Shown here: one piece after another, positions 49,313 through 59,400 of the stretch
Layout: every line of letters begins with the position of its first letter
Numbering within the stretch: position 1 is the stretch's first letter
Source: Kiloniellaceae bacterium
GTDB lineage: Bacteria > Pseudomonadota > Alphaproteobacteria > Kiloniellales > Kiloniellaceae
Direction of reading: 5' to 3'
Length of the DNA: 64,000 nucleotides
NCBI GenBank assembly: GCA_021776195.1
Contig: JAJFGK010000051.1
Coordinates: forward strand, 1 to 64,000
The notes under the pieces: model-generated
What the model saw: the letters and a program-made list of their open reading frames with translations, nothing else
What the model was told of the DNA's origin: nothing
The model's database searches: none
Translations under genes and position numbers: made by a program

Positions 49313-49642
49313 TTACGGGGCCATTCTCAGTTGTAGTCCGGAATAGTTGGTGCCGAACAGAATTAGGAAGAGAATCAGCCAAACGCCTATCGGACCGATA
49401 GGCGGGTGTGAATCTGGATCAGCGAACTTCCGCCTGTAAAGCCACCAGAGAAACGGGAAAACCCCTGGCAGAACCAATAGGCTTCCAGCCTGACCCAGGG
49501 TCTCCGCCCAAATGGTCAAGTTGTACGGCCATAGGTGCGCGCCTCGAACGACTGTCAGCGCCGCGCCTGCGATCAGTGACAAGGACACCAGCATCGTGGC
49601 CTTAAGAAAGAATGTGCGGGATCCGGACATTCTGCCCCTCAC
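49313..49642 (-). CDS. Moron gene 2: three-span membrane protein
   Basis: A 109-residue product from GTG 49642 (GTGA overlap with the gene before) or ATG 49630. Three hydrophobic spans: FFLKATMLVSLSLIAGAAL, LGQAGSLLVLPGVFPFLWWLY and GVWLILFLILFGT. Part of an operon opposite to all virion genes. No family is recognised; superinfection exclusion is a reasonable guess only. Confidence 0.65.
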   Translation of the reverse strand: MRGRMSGSRTFFLKATMLVSLSLIAGAALTVVRGAHLWPYNLTIWAETLGQAGSLLVLPGVFPFLWWLYRRKFADPDSHPPIGPIGVWLILFLILFGTNYSGLQLRMAP

Positions 49643-50181
49643 TCGCGAAACCAGATCATGTCTACGATGGCGGTCGAGTGCTCGTCATGTAGAAGTTCTG
49701 GAGCACAAAATTCGACGGTAACAACCGCGGTGCCTTTATCGCCTTCGTCGCTTCTACCGTGGGGGCCGTTGGCGAAGCGCAGGAACTGGCAGGAAATGTC
49801 AAAGGCAAAGTACGAGTAGCAGGCCGCTAGGCTGCATTCGAAGGCTCTGAGATGGGACACGTTTCCAGCCCCATACTCTTCCTCGATGATCTCGGCGACT
49901 CGCTCCTTGCTGAATTCGGGAATTCTCTTCCACCAGTACTCTGGTGCCAAAGCGGCACTCTCAATGAACAGTTTCCTGGTGTCTCTATCGACCCAGAAGG
50001 CGCTTGAGACTCGGAATTTGTTATCGTCCGTCCAGTGTACTGTGAATTCCCCCTTCTCTGCCGCCAGCCACTCTTTGTCGCTTGAGACAGTGATCTTCGA
50101 ATCGTTGTGGTGAACCTGTTCTTGTGCCGCAACCGCACCTGCGAAGATGGGCCAAAAGAGCATTACCAGAACGAGCTTCAT
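49639..50181 (-). CDS. Moron gene 1: secreted protein
   Basis: A 180-residue product. A Sec-type signal peptide (MKLVLVMLFWPIFAGAVAAQ) precedes a mature domain (ITVSSDKEWLAAEKGEFTVHWTDDNKFRVSSAFWVDRDT; LRAFECSLAACYSYFAFDISCQFLRF) with three to four Cys that could form disulfides. AAGGAGA precedes the ATG. It heads the antisense cassette and its upstream spacer (50182-50280) likely carries the promoter. No family recognised. Lower GC than the virion genes. Confidence 0.7.
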   Translation of the reverse strand: MKLVLVMLFWPIFAGAVAAQEQVHHNDSKITVSSDKEWLAAEKGEFTVHWTDDNKFRVSSAFWVDRDTRKLFIESAALAPEYWWKRIPEFSKERVAEIIEEEYGAGNVSHLRAFECSLAACYSYFAFDISCQFLRFANGPHGRSDEGDKGTAVVTVEFCAPELLHDEHSTAIVDMIWFRE

Positions 50182-50290
50182 GACTCGGTCTCCTTCGTCT
50201 CTTTCGGGAGAGTAACTCTCTACCGCAGCAAGAATCAACACTCAGGAGATTCACAATCTTCTCCGCACCATCTAATTGAGGAACCTGCCT

Positions 50291-51211
50291 ATGCAGAATC
50301 ATATCGGTGCCTTGGCGCGGTCATTCCAGCAATTTGGTCGCCGCGGAGACTCGATCCTCGCGCACATCTCGCCCTCCGAAGCCGATCTTTTGAGGCGCCG
50401 CGGTGGTGCTGGATCCATCAATCCGGTCACGCTTCTGCCAGAATTTTTTGGTCCCAGCGACGGCGGCCCCGGCCCTGGCGAAGGCGGAACCGGTGGTGGT
50501 CCGGGAGGTGCAGGGACCGGAGGTGGTGATGGCCCGAGTGATGCGGGGGGCGGAGGCGGTGGTGGAGGCGGTAGCGGCGGCGGCGACGCCACGGATCATG
50601 ACGCTGGCGTTGCTTCTGGATTGGGTCGTGGCGCGGCGACGGATATTAGCGCTGGCCTTGGAAGCGCTCTTGGTGGGATAGGCGCTGAAGCAAGCGATGC
50701 AGGTTCCGTCGGCATAGACTTTACGGATTCTACGACCCGCCAAAATGCTTTCGCAACCCGTCCGCGCGTCGGAACAAAACAGTTCGCTGAGGTCGTTTCT
50801 CTGGCTCGACAGGCAACAAAGGAACGGCCGGGTTTTGCTGCGGCAGTGGGTGCCCTGTCTCAAGCGGCCATGCCCTCGGCGATGGCACTAGGCATCAATG
50901 CTTTGAACGCCATTGCGGATCGCCCCACCAGTGGCGTCCTGGGGGCTCTCGGGTTGGGCGGCGAAGCTCCAGACCCTGACGATATAGGTATGGACGGCCG
51001 CAGCGATGCCGAAGGTAACGAACCCGGCGGCTCAGGCGATTTCCTGCCGGCAGCCCCGCTACCGCCTCAGGGGGCCTTGACCCCGCCGGCGCCGCCGCCT
51101 GACCCCCGAGCCGCATTGGCACCGCGCCCCCGGAACTATCTGCATTCAGACCCGTTCTCGGGCCGCATCACACCGTACCGGCCCCTGCGGCCGGCGCTTT
51201 CTCGGTTCTAA
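50291..51211 (+). CDS. Internal virion protein with Gly-rich region
   Basis: A 306-residue product starting MQNHIGALARSFQQFGRRGDSILAHISPSEADLLRRRGGAGSINPVTLLPEFF in pieces. This 'GRRGDSILAHISPSEADLL' plus 'GG.GS.NP.T.LPEFF' pattern is common in phage internal or tail proteins. A Gly-rich linker follows (~60-110), then a helical part and a Pro-rich end. An earlier in-frame TTG (50276) is possible. First gene after the antisense cassette. Confidence 0.65.
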   Translation: MQNHIGALARSFQQFGRRGDSILAHISPSEADLLRRRGGAGSINPVTLLPEFFGPSDGGPGPGEGGTGGGPGGAGTGGGDGPSDAGGGGGGGGGSGGGDATDHDAGVASGLGRGAATDISAGLGSALGGIGAEASDAGSVGIDFTDSTTRQNAFATRPRVGTKQFAEVVSLARQATKERPGFAAAVGALSQAAMPSAMALGINALNAIADRPTSGVLGALGLGGEAPDPDDIGMDGRSDAEGNEPGGSGDFLPAAPLPPQGALTPPAPPPDPRAALAPRPRNYLHSDPFSGRITPYRPLRPALSRF

Positions 51212-51223
51212 AGGAGTATCCCC

Positions 51224-52165
51224 ATGGGCATTTTCGATGCTGGTAGCGTCTCGCAGATCGAGGAGTTCCCCGATTGGCTGACCGACGCGGCGCAGGACAG
51301 CGTCAACCTGGCTTCCAAGGCGGCGAACCAGCCTTACGAGGCCTATCCGCGCGCGCGCCTGGCCCCGTTCACCGCACGCCAGAACCGGGGGTTCCGGAAG
51401 ATCGATGCCGCGGTGGATGACTGGCGCCCGGACCTGGCCCGCGCGGGCGGCGCGCTGTCCTCGGCGGGCGGGGCGCTGCGAGACGTGGGCCGGGTGGGCG
51501 ATTCGCGCTTCACCGACCCTGGCGTGGCCGAGGCGTACATGAACCCATTCGTCGACGAGGTCGTGGACACCTCGTTGCGACGGTACGACGAGGACGCGGC
51601 GCGGGCGCGCAACGACCTTTCCGACCGCCGGGTGGCGACCGGGTCCTTCGGGGGCGGGCGCCATGGCGTGGCCGAGGCGGAGTTCGATCGGGGCAGCGCC
51701 GAGGACCGGGCGCGGATCAACGCCGGCCTGATGTCGGACGCCTATAACTCGGCCGCCGGGATCTACACCTCGGACCAGGGCCGGGCCCTAGACGCCTATA
51801 GCACCCAGGCGGACGGCTATCAGGATGTGGCGCGCGGGTACGGGGCTCTCGCCGGAGACCGTCAGGCCCTGGCCTACGGCGACGCGGACGCGCTGCTGCG
51901 GGCGGGCGGCGCCGAACAGGGGCTGAAGCAGGCCGGGCTGGACATCGGGTACGGCGACTTCCTCGAGCAGCGCGACTGGCCGATCCGGGGCGTGAACATC
52001 TACAGCGGCGCGTTGTCCTCGACGCCGGTGGGCTCCACCAGGACCGAGACGGTTGAGCCCAACACCGCGGGACAGATCGGCGGCGCGCTGACCACCGGGC
52101 TCGGCATTCTCGACAACGTCGGCGGGCTGGACGGCGTCGGCGACTTCTTCTCGAGCTTTTTCTGA
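51224..52165 (+). CDS. Internal virion protein / ejection protein
   Basis: A 313-residue protein. ARLAPFTARQNRGFRKI, EAYMNPFVDEVVDTSLRRYDEDAARARNDLSDRRVATGSFGGGRHGVAEAE in pieces and the C-terminal GQIGGALTTGLGILDN match the widespread family of phage proteins that precede the giant internal protein. These are thought to form part of the DNA-ejection assembly. Shine-Dalgarno AAAGGAG. Confidence 0.75.
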   Translation: MGIFDAGSVSQIEEFPDWLTDAAQDSVNLASKAANQPYEAYPRARLAPFTARQNRGFRKIDAAVDDWRPDLARAGGALSSAGGALRDVGRVGDSRFTDPGVAEAYMNPFVDEVVDTSLRRYDEDAARARNDLSDRRVATGSFGGGRHGVAEAEFDRGSAEDRARINAGLMSDAYNSAAGIYTSDQGRALDAYSTQADGYQDVARGYGALAGDRQALAYGDADALLRAGGAEQGLKQAGLDIGYGDFLEQRDWPIRGVNIYSGALSSTPVGSTRTETVEPNTAGQIGGALTTGLGILDNVGGLDGVGDFFSSFF

Positions 52166-52179
52166 TTTGGGAGCCTGAC

Positions 52180-53472
52180 ATGGGTGTCGAAATTCAGCCG
52201 CACCAGCCCTGGGTAGACATCTTCCCTCGCGACATGAATTCGCGGGACGAATGGGATCAGTACGTCCAGGCATATCGGAAGCACGCAGGAGGCGGCCTCG
52301 GCCCTATCTCGCGTCCCAGGCCATGGATGGGGGGCTTGCGAGAGCAAGAGGCGCCTGGCGTTAGCGAAGTTCTTCCCACTGGTCCTCTTGAGGCGCTGGC
52401 TGATGGTGCTGCTGACATCTATGACCGGTTCGGGCGCTGGGCGAACGAGGCCTACCCCGGTGGCGTCAACAGCGTCCTGCCCCGCACCCTGGGTTACCCC
52501 GAGCACCTTCGGTCCCGCCTTGACGTGGAGGAAGGTCCGCGCTCTCCGACATCGCCCTATGACTGGACTGGTCCCGCCAGCGGAAGACCCTACCAGGTCA
52601 ATCCCGTGCCTCGCGGCCCCGCACTCGCCGCTGCTGGGCTGGCCCCTGTTGCGCCACCTGTGGCGGAAGCCCCTGGAGGTGGCGCGCTTTCCCGGCCAGC
52701 TCTGCCGAGGCCTGCCCGCGCCCCTATCGGCCCCCCGGGTGGCCCTGGCCGCAATCCGCGCGGCGCTCTCGGGGGAATGCCGGGGCGTGCGCGGTTGCCG
52801 CTCCAAGGGCCTCCCGCGGGTGCGCTGGCCGTGTCTGGCGCACCCCCCACGCCACCTCGCTCTGAGGACATGGATGGCCTAAGCCGGGGCGACTTCCTGG
52901 TACGCGCCGGGCTCGGCATGATGAGCTCGGCGAGCAAACCGCATTCAAGCCTGTTCGGGTCCATCGGGGAGGGCTTCGGCGGTGCGCTGGACTACGATCG
53001 GGCGCGCCGCAAGGAGCAGATGGAGAGCGCCCAGCGGACCTTCGAGAACGATCTAGCCGAGCGCAGGCTGGCCGAGACTGAGAAGGCCAATCAAGCCCGT
53101 CAGGACTACTACAACCGTCCCGCCGCGCCGAAGTACGAGAAGGTGGTGGATGCCGAGGGGAACGTGGTCTTCGTGGATCCGGCCAGCCAGAAGACTTGGG
53201 AATCGGGCCTTCGCGCACGCGACACCGGCCAGATCCCGCTCGCCCAGATGAGGAGCAAGGAGCTGCTACGTCTGACTCTCTCGGACGATCCCGATACGGC
53301 CGCCGCCGCCGAGGCTGAACTGCTGGAACGCAACGACCTCTCCACAGGGGCCGAGGCCTCGAACGGGACGCCGCCGGCTGCTTCAGAGCGTGTCGTTGGG
53401 CAGATCTACGATTCCCCCAAGGGTAAAGTCCGCTGGGAAGGTGATGGCTGGACCCTCGTGGAAGATGGCTGA
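52180..53472 (+). CDS. Internal virion protein with coiled coil
   Basis: A 430-residue product. A Pro/Gly/Ala-rich first half is followed by a coiled coil (YDRARRKEQMESAQRTFENDLAERRLAETEKANQARQDYY in pieces) and a C-terminal domain (SERVVGQIYDSPKGKVRWEGDGWTLVEDG), a pattern common at the ends of ejection-region phage proteins. TGATG overlap with the polyvalent gene. Confidence 0.68.
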   Translation: MGVEIQPHQPWVDIFPRDMNSRDEWDQYVQAYRKHAGGGLGPISRPRPWMGGLREQEAPGVSEVLPTGPLEALADGAADIYDRFGRWANEAYPGGVNSVLPRTLGYPEHLRSRLDVEEGPRSPTSPYDWTGPASGRPYQVNPVPRGPALAAAGLAPVAPPVAEAPGGGALSRPALPRPARAPIGPPGGPGRNPRGALGGMPGRARLPLQGPPAGALAVSGAPPTPPRSEDMDGLSRGDFLVRAGLGMMSSASKPHSSLFGSIGEGFGGALDYDRARRKEQMESAQRTFENDLAERRLAETEKANQARQDYYNRPAAPKYEKVVDAEGNVVFVDPASQKTWESGLRARDTGQIPLAQMRSKELLRLTLSDDPDTAAAAEAELLERNDLSTGAEASNGTPPAASERVVGQIYDSPKGKVRWEGDGWTLVEDG

Positions 53473-56400
53473 TGGCCAAACTTTCTGACGCCGAGGTCTG
53501 GGGCGCACCGGGAAAGCTATCGGATGCCGATATCTGGGGCGACGCCGGTGGCGATGAAGGCCCCGGACGCCTCGCTCATGCCGCCGGCAGTGTCGGGCGC
53601 GGCACGCTCGATATCGCCACGGGCACGCTGACGGAAGTCTCTCGCGTCGGGCAGCACCGGGACGTCAACCTTTCTCGTGGGTTCGATCTGATCGACAGCG
53701 GCGTTCCCGCCAACGACGCCTATCAGCAGGCGAAGGGCATCGGCGTCGGTCTGAGCGACTACCTGCAGTATGAGGGCGCCGACCCGGAAAGTCGGGCAAA
53801 GCTGCGCGAGATCCACGTTGGGGATCCATCCGCGCCCCTCACGGAACGCCCCGCCTACAAGGCAGGCACGGCTTTGACCGAGTTCGGCCAGGAGTCTTTG
53901 CCGAACAACCCCAACTATGCGGGCGATTTCTTCACGGATGCAGTCCCGCGGGGGCTGGGCACCGTGGCCGGGTTCCTCGCGTCCGGGGCGGCCCGGGGTG
54001 GGCCGGCGATCGCGGGGGCCTTGACCGGTGCCGGCCTGCAAACCCGCGACGCCGTCGAGAGCGACGCTACGCCCGAGCAGATCGACACCGCGGCGGCCTA
54101 CGGTGCCGGCTTGGGGCTGACCGACGCTGTTCCCATCGGTATCGGCGCCGGCGCTCTGGCGAGCGGCGTGGGTAGCGCGGTCAAACGGATTGCCGGGACC
54201 ACAGCGGCAGAGGCCGTTCAGGAAGCCGGGCAGACCTTGGGCGAGAACTTGGTTGCATCTGACCTGGCCGCCTACGACCCTGATCGCCCATTGATCGAGG
54301 GCGTCGGCGAGGCCACCGCGGTCGGTGGCGTGGTCGGCTTTACCATGCAGACCCTGGGCGAGACCCTGGCCGGCGTGTTTGGCGGCCGTCGCGGGGGTAA
54401 GGGCGCTTCGGGGAGCCCCCAGAGCGAGGATGACCCCGGTCCGGCTCCAGGTGACGAACAGGAGGGCGGCCCCCAGGGCAAGACCCAGGTCAACGCGAAC
54501 GGCTTCCAGGCGTCCGTCGATCTGAAGGACGGCGTGGCCCAGGGCACCGTGAAGGCACGGACCGGGGCCGGGGAGGGCGTTCCGCTCTACGCCGGACCGG
54601 AGGAGTCCGAACAGGCATTCATCGTCGACACCGTGGATCCCGAGACCGGCGCCTTCGTGGACAGCCGGCTCGTCATGGGAGTGCCGTCCCAGGAGGCCGC
54701 CAGGGCGCTCTACACGGGCCAGGAGGCCGCCGACTCCATCGGGGCCATCACACCCGTTTCAGCCTCCAGCGCCCGCGAATGGCTCGCCCAGGAGGGCAAC
54801 AAGCGCACTCCCTTCGCCGACAGTGCCTTGGCCGGCGGCCAGGGGCGCAGAGACAGCAATCTAGGCCAGCCCGAGCGGACGACCTATGCCCCGGTGCAGG
54901 TCAACGACGGGGGCTCGCCACGGTTCGGCATCGAGAAGGTGACCGGGCAGACCCGCGAGCGGATTCCCGGTGCCGAGTTCTCCTCGATCGAGACCGCGAC
55001 AAGGCTGGCCGGCCGGATGACGGCCTCTGGCAATTCGCTGTTGACCCCGAACGAGGACGAGGCCCTGGCGGAGTCGGCATCAAGCCAGGGGATCGCCGGA
55101 GCCGATACCGAGCTCTTCCGAATCCAGGAGGACCCCCGCTACAGCCAGGAGCAGAAGGACGAGGCGGCCAACGTCGTCGCCTCCCTGGTCCAGGTTCTGC
55201 CGGTGACCGGGCACGGAGCGGGCCTGCGGTTCGAAGATCAGATCTTAATGGCGGATAGCCAGGCCGCGAAAGCGTCTGGGGCCGCTGGTTCGCCCTATGC
55301 GGCGGGCGCCACGGTCGGGGGCAGGCTCATCAAGGTCGCTCTCAATTTCCAAGAACAGAACTTCGACCCGACGGACACCGCCTATCACGAGGCTGTGCAC
55401 GTCCTGCAGGGGCTCGCCAAGGAGGCCGACCCGGCTCTGGCCAAGACCATGTCGAAGGCCTTCCCGGAGCGGGGCCGGATCGGTGCTCTGCCGCCGTCGA
55501 TCCGCCGGCTGTTGAAGCGCACGCCCTCGGCCATAACGGATGGCAACACCGTCTTCGACGACCTGAAGGCGTCTTTCGGCAACAAGCCCCTTTCCGGATC
55601 CGAGTTGCAGGCGGTCGCCCTGGCTGCTTACGCACGGGCCCGGGCCGACGGCGTTGAGCTGACGATGCCCGGGACGATGCGAAAAGTGCTCGACCTCTTC
55701 CTGGACTTCTTCGAGGCCCTTGGCAGCAAGGTGGCCGGCGGCCGCTTCCAGACCCAAGCCGGTCTTGCCAAGGACTTCGAGAGCGGCGCGCTTGGACGGG
55801 GCCTCGCCGGCCAGGCCGGGCGCCAGAAGCTCTCGGACGCCGATATCGGCCTTGAGCCGGCACCCCCGGTGTCCCCAGCCCCGGCGCCAGAGCCGGTGGC
55901 CTCGGCCCCAGAGCCGACCCACCCCGACGAAGCACCGTCACCCGAACCAGGCCTGCCGGAAACGGCGGCGCCAGGTGGGGAGAGCGGGCAGGTTGACATT
56001 GGGTCTGTCGTCCCCCGACAGGAACCTTCGCCGCCAGTCCGCTCCACTCCCGCCCGGCCGCGCGGTGGCGCTCATGATGGCGAGTCGATCCTGCCGTTCC
56101 TGGCGCAATGGGGGGTCCAGGACCAGCGCGGCGAGCTGTCGCATATGGGCGCACAGCACTGGCACCGTGAGGGCTCGTTCCGGCGCAAGCTGGTTCGTGA
56201 GGATGGCCTGACGATCCATGAAGCGCGCGAGCGGGCCGAGGAAGAAGGCTTCCTGCCCGTCGGCTCCTACGATGGTGACCTGCTGAACATGATCGAGGAG
56301 GAGTTGAAGGTCACACCGCAACTCCGGTCCCAGGATGCCCAGGCGGAAGCCGATCGGCTGCGCGAGCTCACTCGTGAAGACGAAGACCGCAAATGGATGG

Positions 56401-59400
56401 AGCGTCAGGCCGCCGAGGTCGGCATCGAGACCACCGGCGACGAGGACTTGACCGACCTTCACAGCAGGATCACCGCGGCGCGCGAGGCCGCTGACACCGA
56501 TCTTGCGAGACTTGACGCCATCCTTGCCGCAGAGGACGATGTAGACCGCATTGTTCGCGAGGAACTGGCGCGAAGCGAGGAAGACAATGCCCCAATCGAA
56601 CTTGAAGGACCCCCGGCATTCGAAGACGCCGGCGGAGACCCTGAACCGGCTCCAGCGCAAGCAGGCCCTGGTGAACAGCCTGTTGGCCGACCCGAAGCAG
56701 CCCCAGGAGAGCAAGAAGCGGCTGGGCTGGGCGCGGGAGTCCGTGGAGAGCGCGATCAGGATGGTGCGCAAGCGGCTCTAGTCGACCCGCCTGCCGTCGA
56801 TCTGACCGACCAGGGCCCGCAGCCGGCCATCCCCGGCGCCGAGAAGATCCCCGACAGAGAGCTGGCCGAGCGCCGGATGGAAGGCCGGCAGACGGCCGCA
56901 GCCCCGCAGAAGGACGCCGACGAAGGCCTGTTCGACCTGGGTGCCCGCGCACAGACCGATCTGCTGGACGCGGTGAACGAGGCCGCAGCCGAAGCCGACC
57001 CAGCCCCGACCGAGGCCCAGAAGGAGGCGGGCAACTACAAGAAGGGCCATGTCACGGTCCATGGCCTGGACATCACCATCGAGAACGAGAAGGGCTCGAT
57101 CCGCAGCGGCACCGATCCGGACGGCAACCCATGGGAAGTGCGCATGCCAGCGCACTACGGCTATATCAAGCGGACCGAGGGCGCCGACGGCGAGCAGGTG
57201 GACGTCTATCTGGGCGACAATCCAGCGAGCGAGCAGGTCTTCGTGGTCTTCCAGAAGGACTTGGCCGCCAACAAGTTCGACGAACATAAAATCGTAATCG
57301 GGGTGGCGACCGCCGAGGAAGCCCGGGCTCTCTACGAAGCCGGGTTTAGCGATGGCCGGGGCGCCGAACGGCTCGATCGCATGGAAACCCTCTCCATCGA
57401 CCAGTTTAAGGCGAAGCTCGAGGATGGCGCCTACGCCAAGGGACGGCTGTCTCCCAAGGCGAACCGGGCCAGCGCGGACGAACAGTTCGCCGCGGCCCAG
57501 CCCAACTCGATCGCCGCCGCGGACATCACCCGCGCGACACCGCCTGACACCTTCGTGCTCTCTCCGGCCGGCCAAATCGACTACGGCCGCATCACCGAAG
57601 AGGTTGCCGCGGCGACGGGTCTGAAGCCTCTGCCGATCCGCCTGCGGGTCGGAGACAGGACTTTCGGGCTGCGCCACATCGACCAGCGGCACGGCAAGGC
57701 GGTGAAAGCGGTCGGCGGGTCCATCGAGCGGTTCGTTTGGAGTGTGGCTCAAGGCTACAACCAGATTCGGCGCAGCGGAGCCGGCGACATCAATCTCGTT
57801 CGACAGCGTCCGGGGGAAAATAGGCTGGTCGGGATGGCGCTCGCCGAAGACAGCGGCTTTTACACCGTCAACACCGCGTTTTTGCCTTCTGTCGCGAGAG
57901 GTACGTTGCTGTGGGAGGAACGGCGCAGGCAGACCTCACCCGATTCCGGAGACCAGGCCCCTTACACAGCACCCTCCGACAAGTCCGGGGAAGGCCATCG
58001 AAGCGCTCGGGACACAGGCAACACCCTCAAGTTAGGGGGTCGCGGTAAAAAAATCAACAACGACGGCGGCGAGCAATATTCCGCGACACGTTACCGGGAC
58101 GCCACGCCGACGCAGAAGCGCCTAGTGGACTCCATGTCCGACGAGGCAGTGGCGAAGATCGTCAAGCTCGCCCGGAATGAGACCGACGTTCAGTACGCCG
58201 CAGCCTGGCACGGCTCGCCACATGACTTCGACCAGTTCACCACCAATGCCATGGGGACTGGCGAGGGTGTGCATGCCTTTGGTTGGGGGCTCTATTTTGC
58301 CGGCAAGAAGCAAATCGCGAACCATTACCGCGAGGCACTGTCACGCAATCGAACGCCCCCAAGAGAGGTCCTCCGCCGCTACTTTTCCCCGGGAAACATT
58401 GTTCCTTCTTACAGTGGGTTCGACAGGGTTATTGCTTTCAATGAGGGCACCGAAGACGGGGACTGGTTTGTCGATGTGCAGGCGGTTGAGCGTGACGAAG
58501 ACGGTAACTGGGTGAAGGCCCGTGGTTTGAGTGGATTGCGCCCTCGCCGGCACGCAACCACTCCGTCTCCTAAAGATATAGAGAAAGTCACTGGAGAGAA
58601 GTCTGGCCGCCTCTACAAGGTCGAGCTGGCCCCCGCCGAGGACGAATACCTCTATTGGGACAAGCCCGTAAGCCAGCAAAGCGCTAAGGTCAGGAACGCC
58701 CTTACCGCGGTAAAGCTACCGTTTCGCTTCAGCGGCCTTCTGGAGCCGGAGCGAACCTTCAGACCCTGGCTGAAAGAAGAACTTGCCAGCGCCCACAGCT
58801 TGGACAAGCCCGCATGGAAACTATACAGCAGCATCGGGCGTCGGCTGGGGAGCGAAGAGGCCGCCTCCAAGGCCCTGCTCGCAGCCGGAATCCCCGGCAT
58901 CAAGTACCTCGACCAAGGCAGCCGCGGCGCCGGCGAGGGCACCTACAACTACGTGATCTTCGACGACAACCAGATCACGGTGGAGGAAAAGTACAGCGCC
59001 ACGGTGTCTCCCCAGCGTCGCCGCCGCCGGCAGACCGCAGGGCGGGTCGCCACGGAGACGGCACGGATCACCGGCAGCCTCGCCCCCGGCCAGCCGGCTT
59101 GGTCGGCCCCGGAGGACCGGGTCCGCGATCACCTGAACATCAGGAATCTGCGGGCGGTACGGTCCGGACAGGACTTGGTCGACCTCATCGCTCGCGCCAC
59201 GCAGGCGGGCGGCGCCGAGGCCCTTCGTATCAAGACCCAGGACGCCTTCCTGCGGGTGCGCCGGGTCGAGGAGCGCATCGCCCAGGCCCGCGGCCGTCCG
59301 ATTGACGACCAGCTCGACCCCTACACCATGGAAACGCTCCACCACGGCAAGATCGGGCACCTTCTGGACGAGTTCGAGAGGGGCCCGCAAGCCAACCTCA

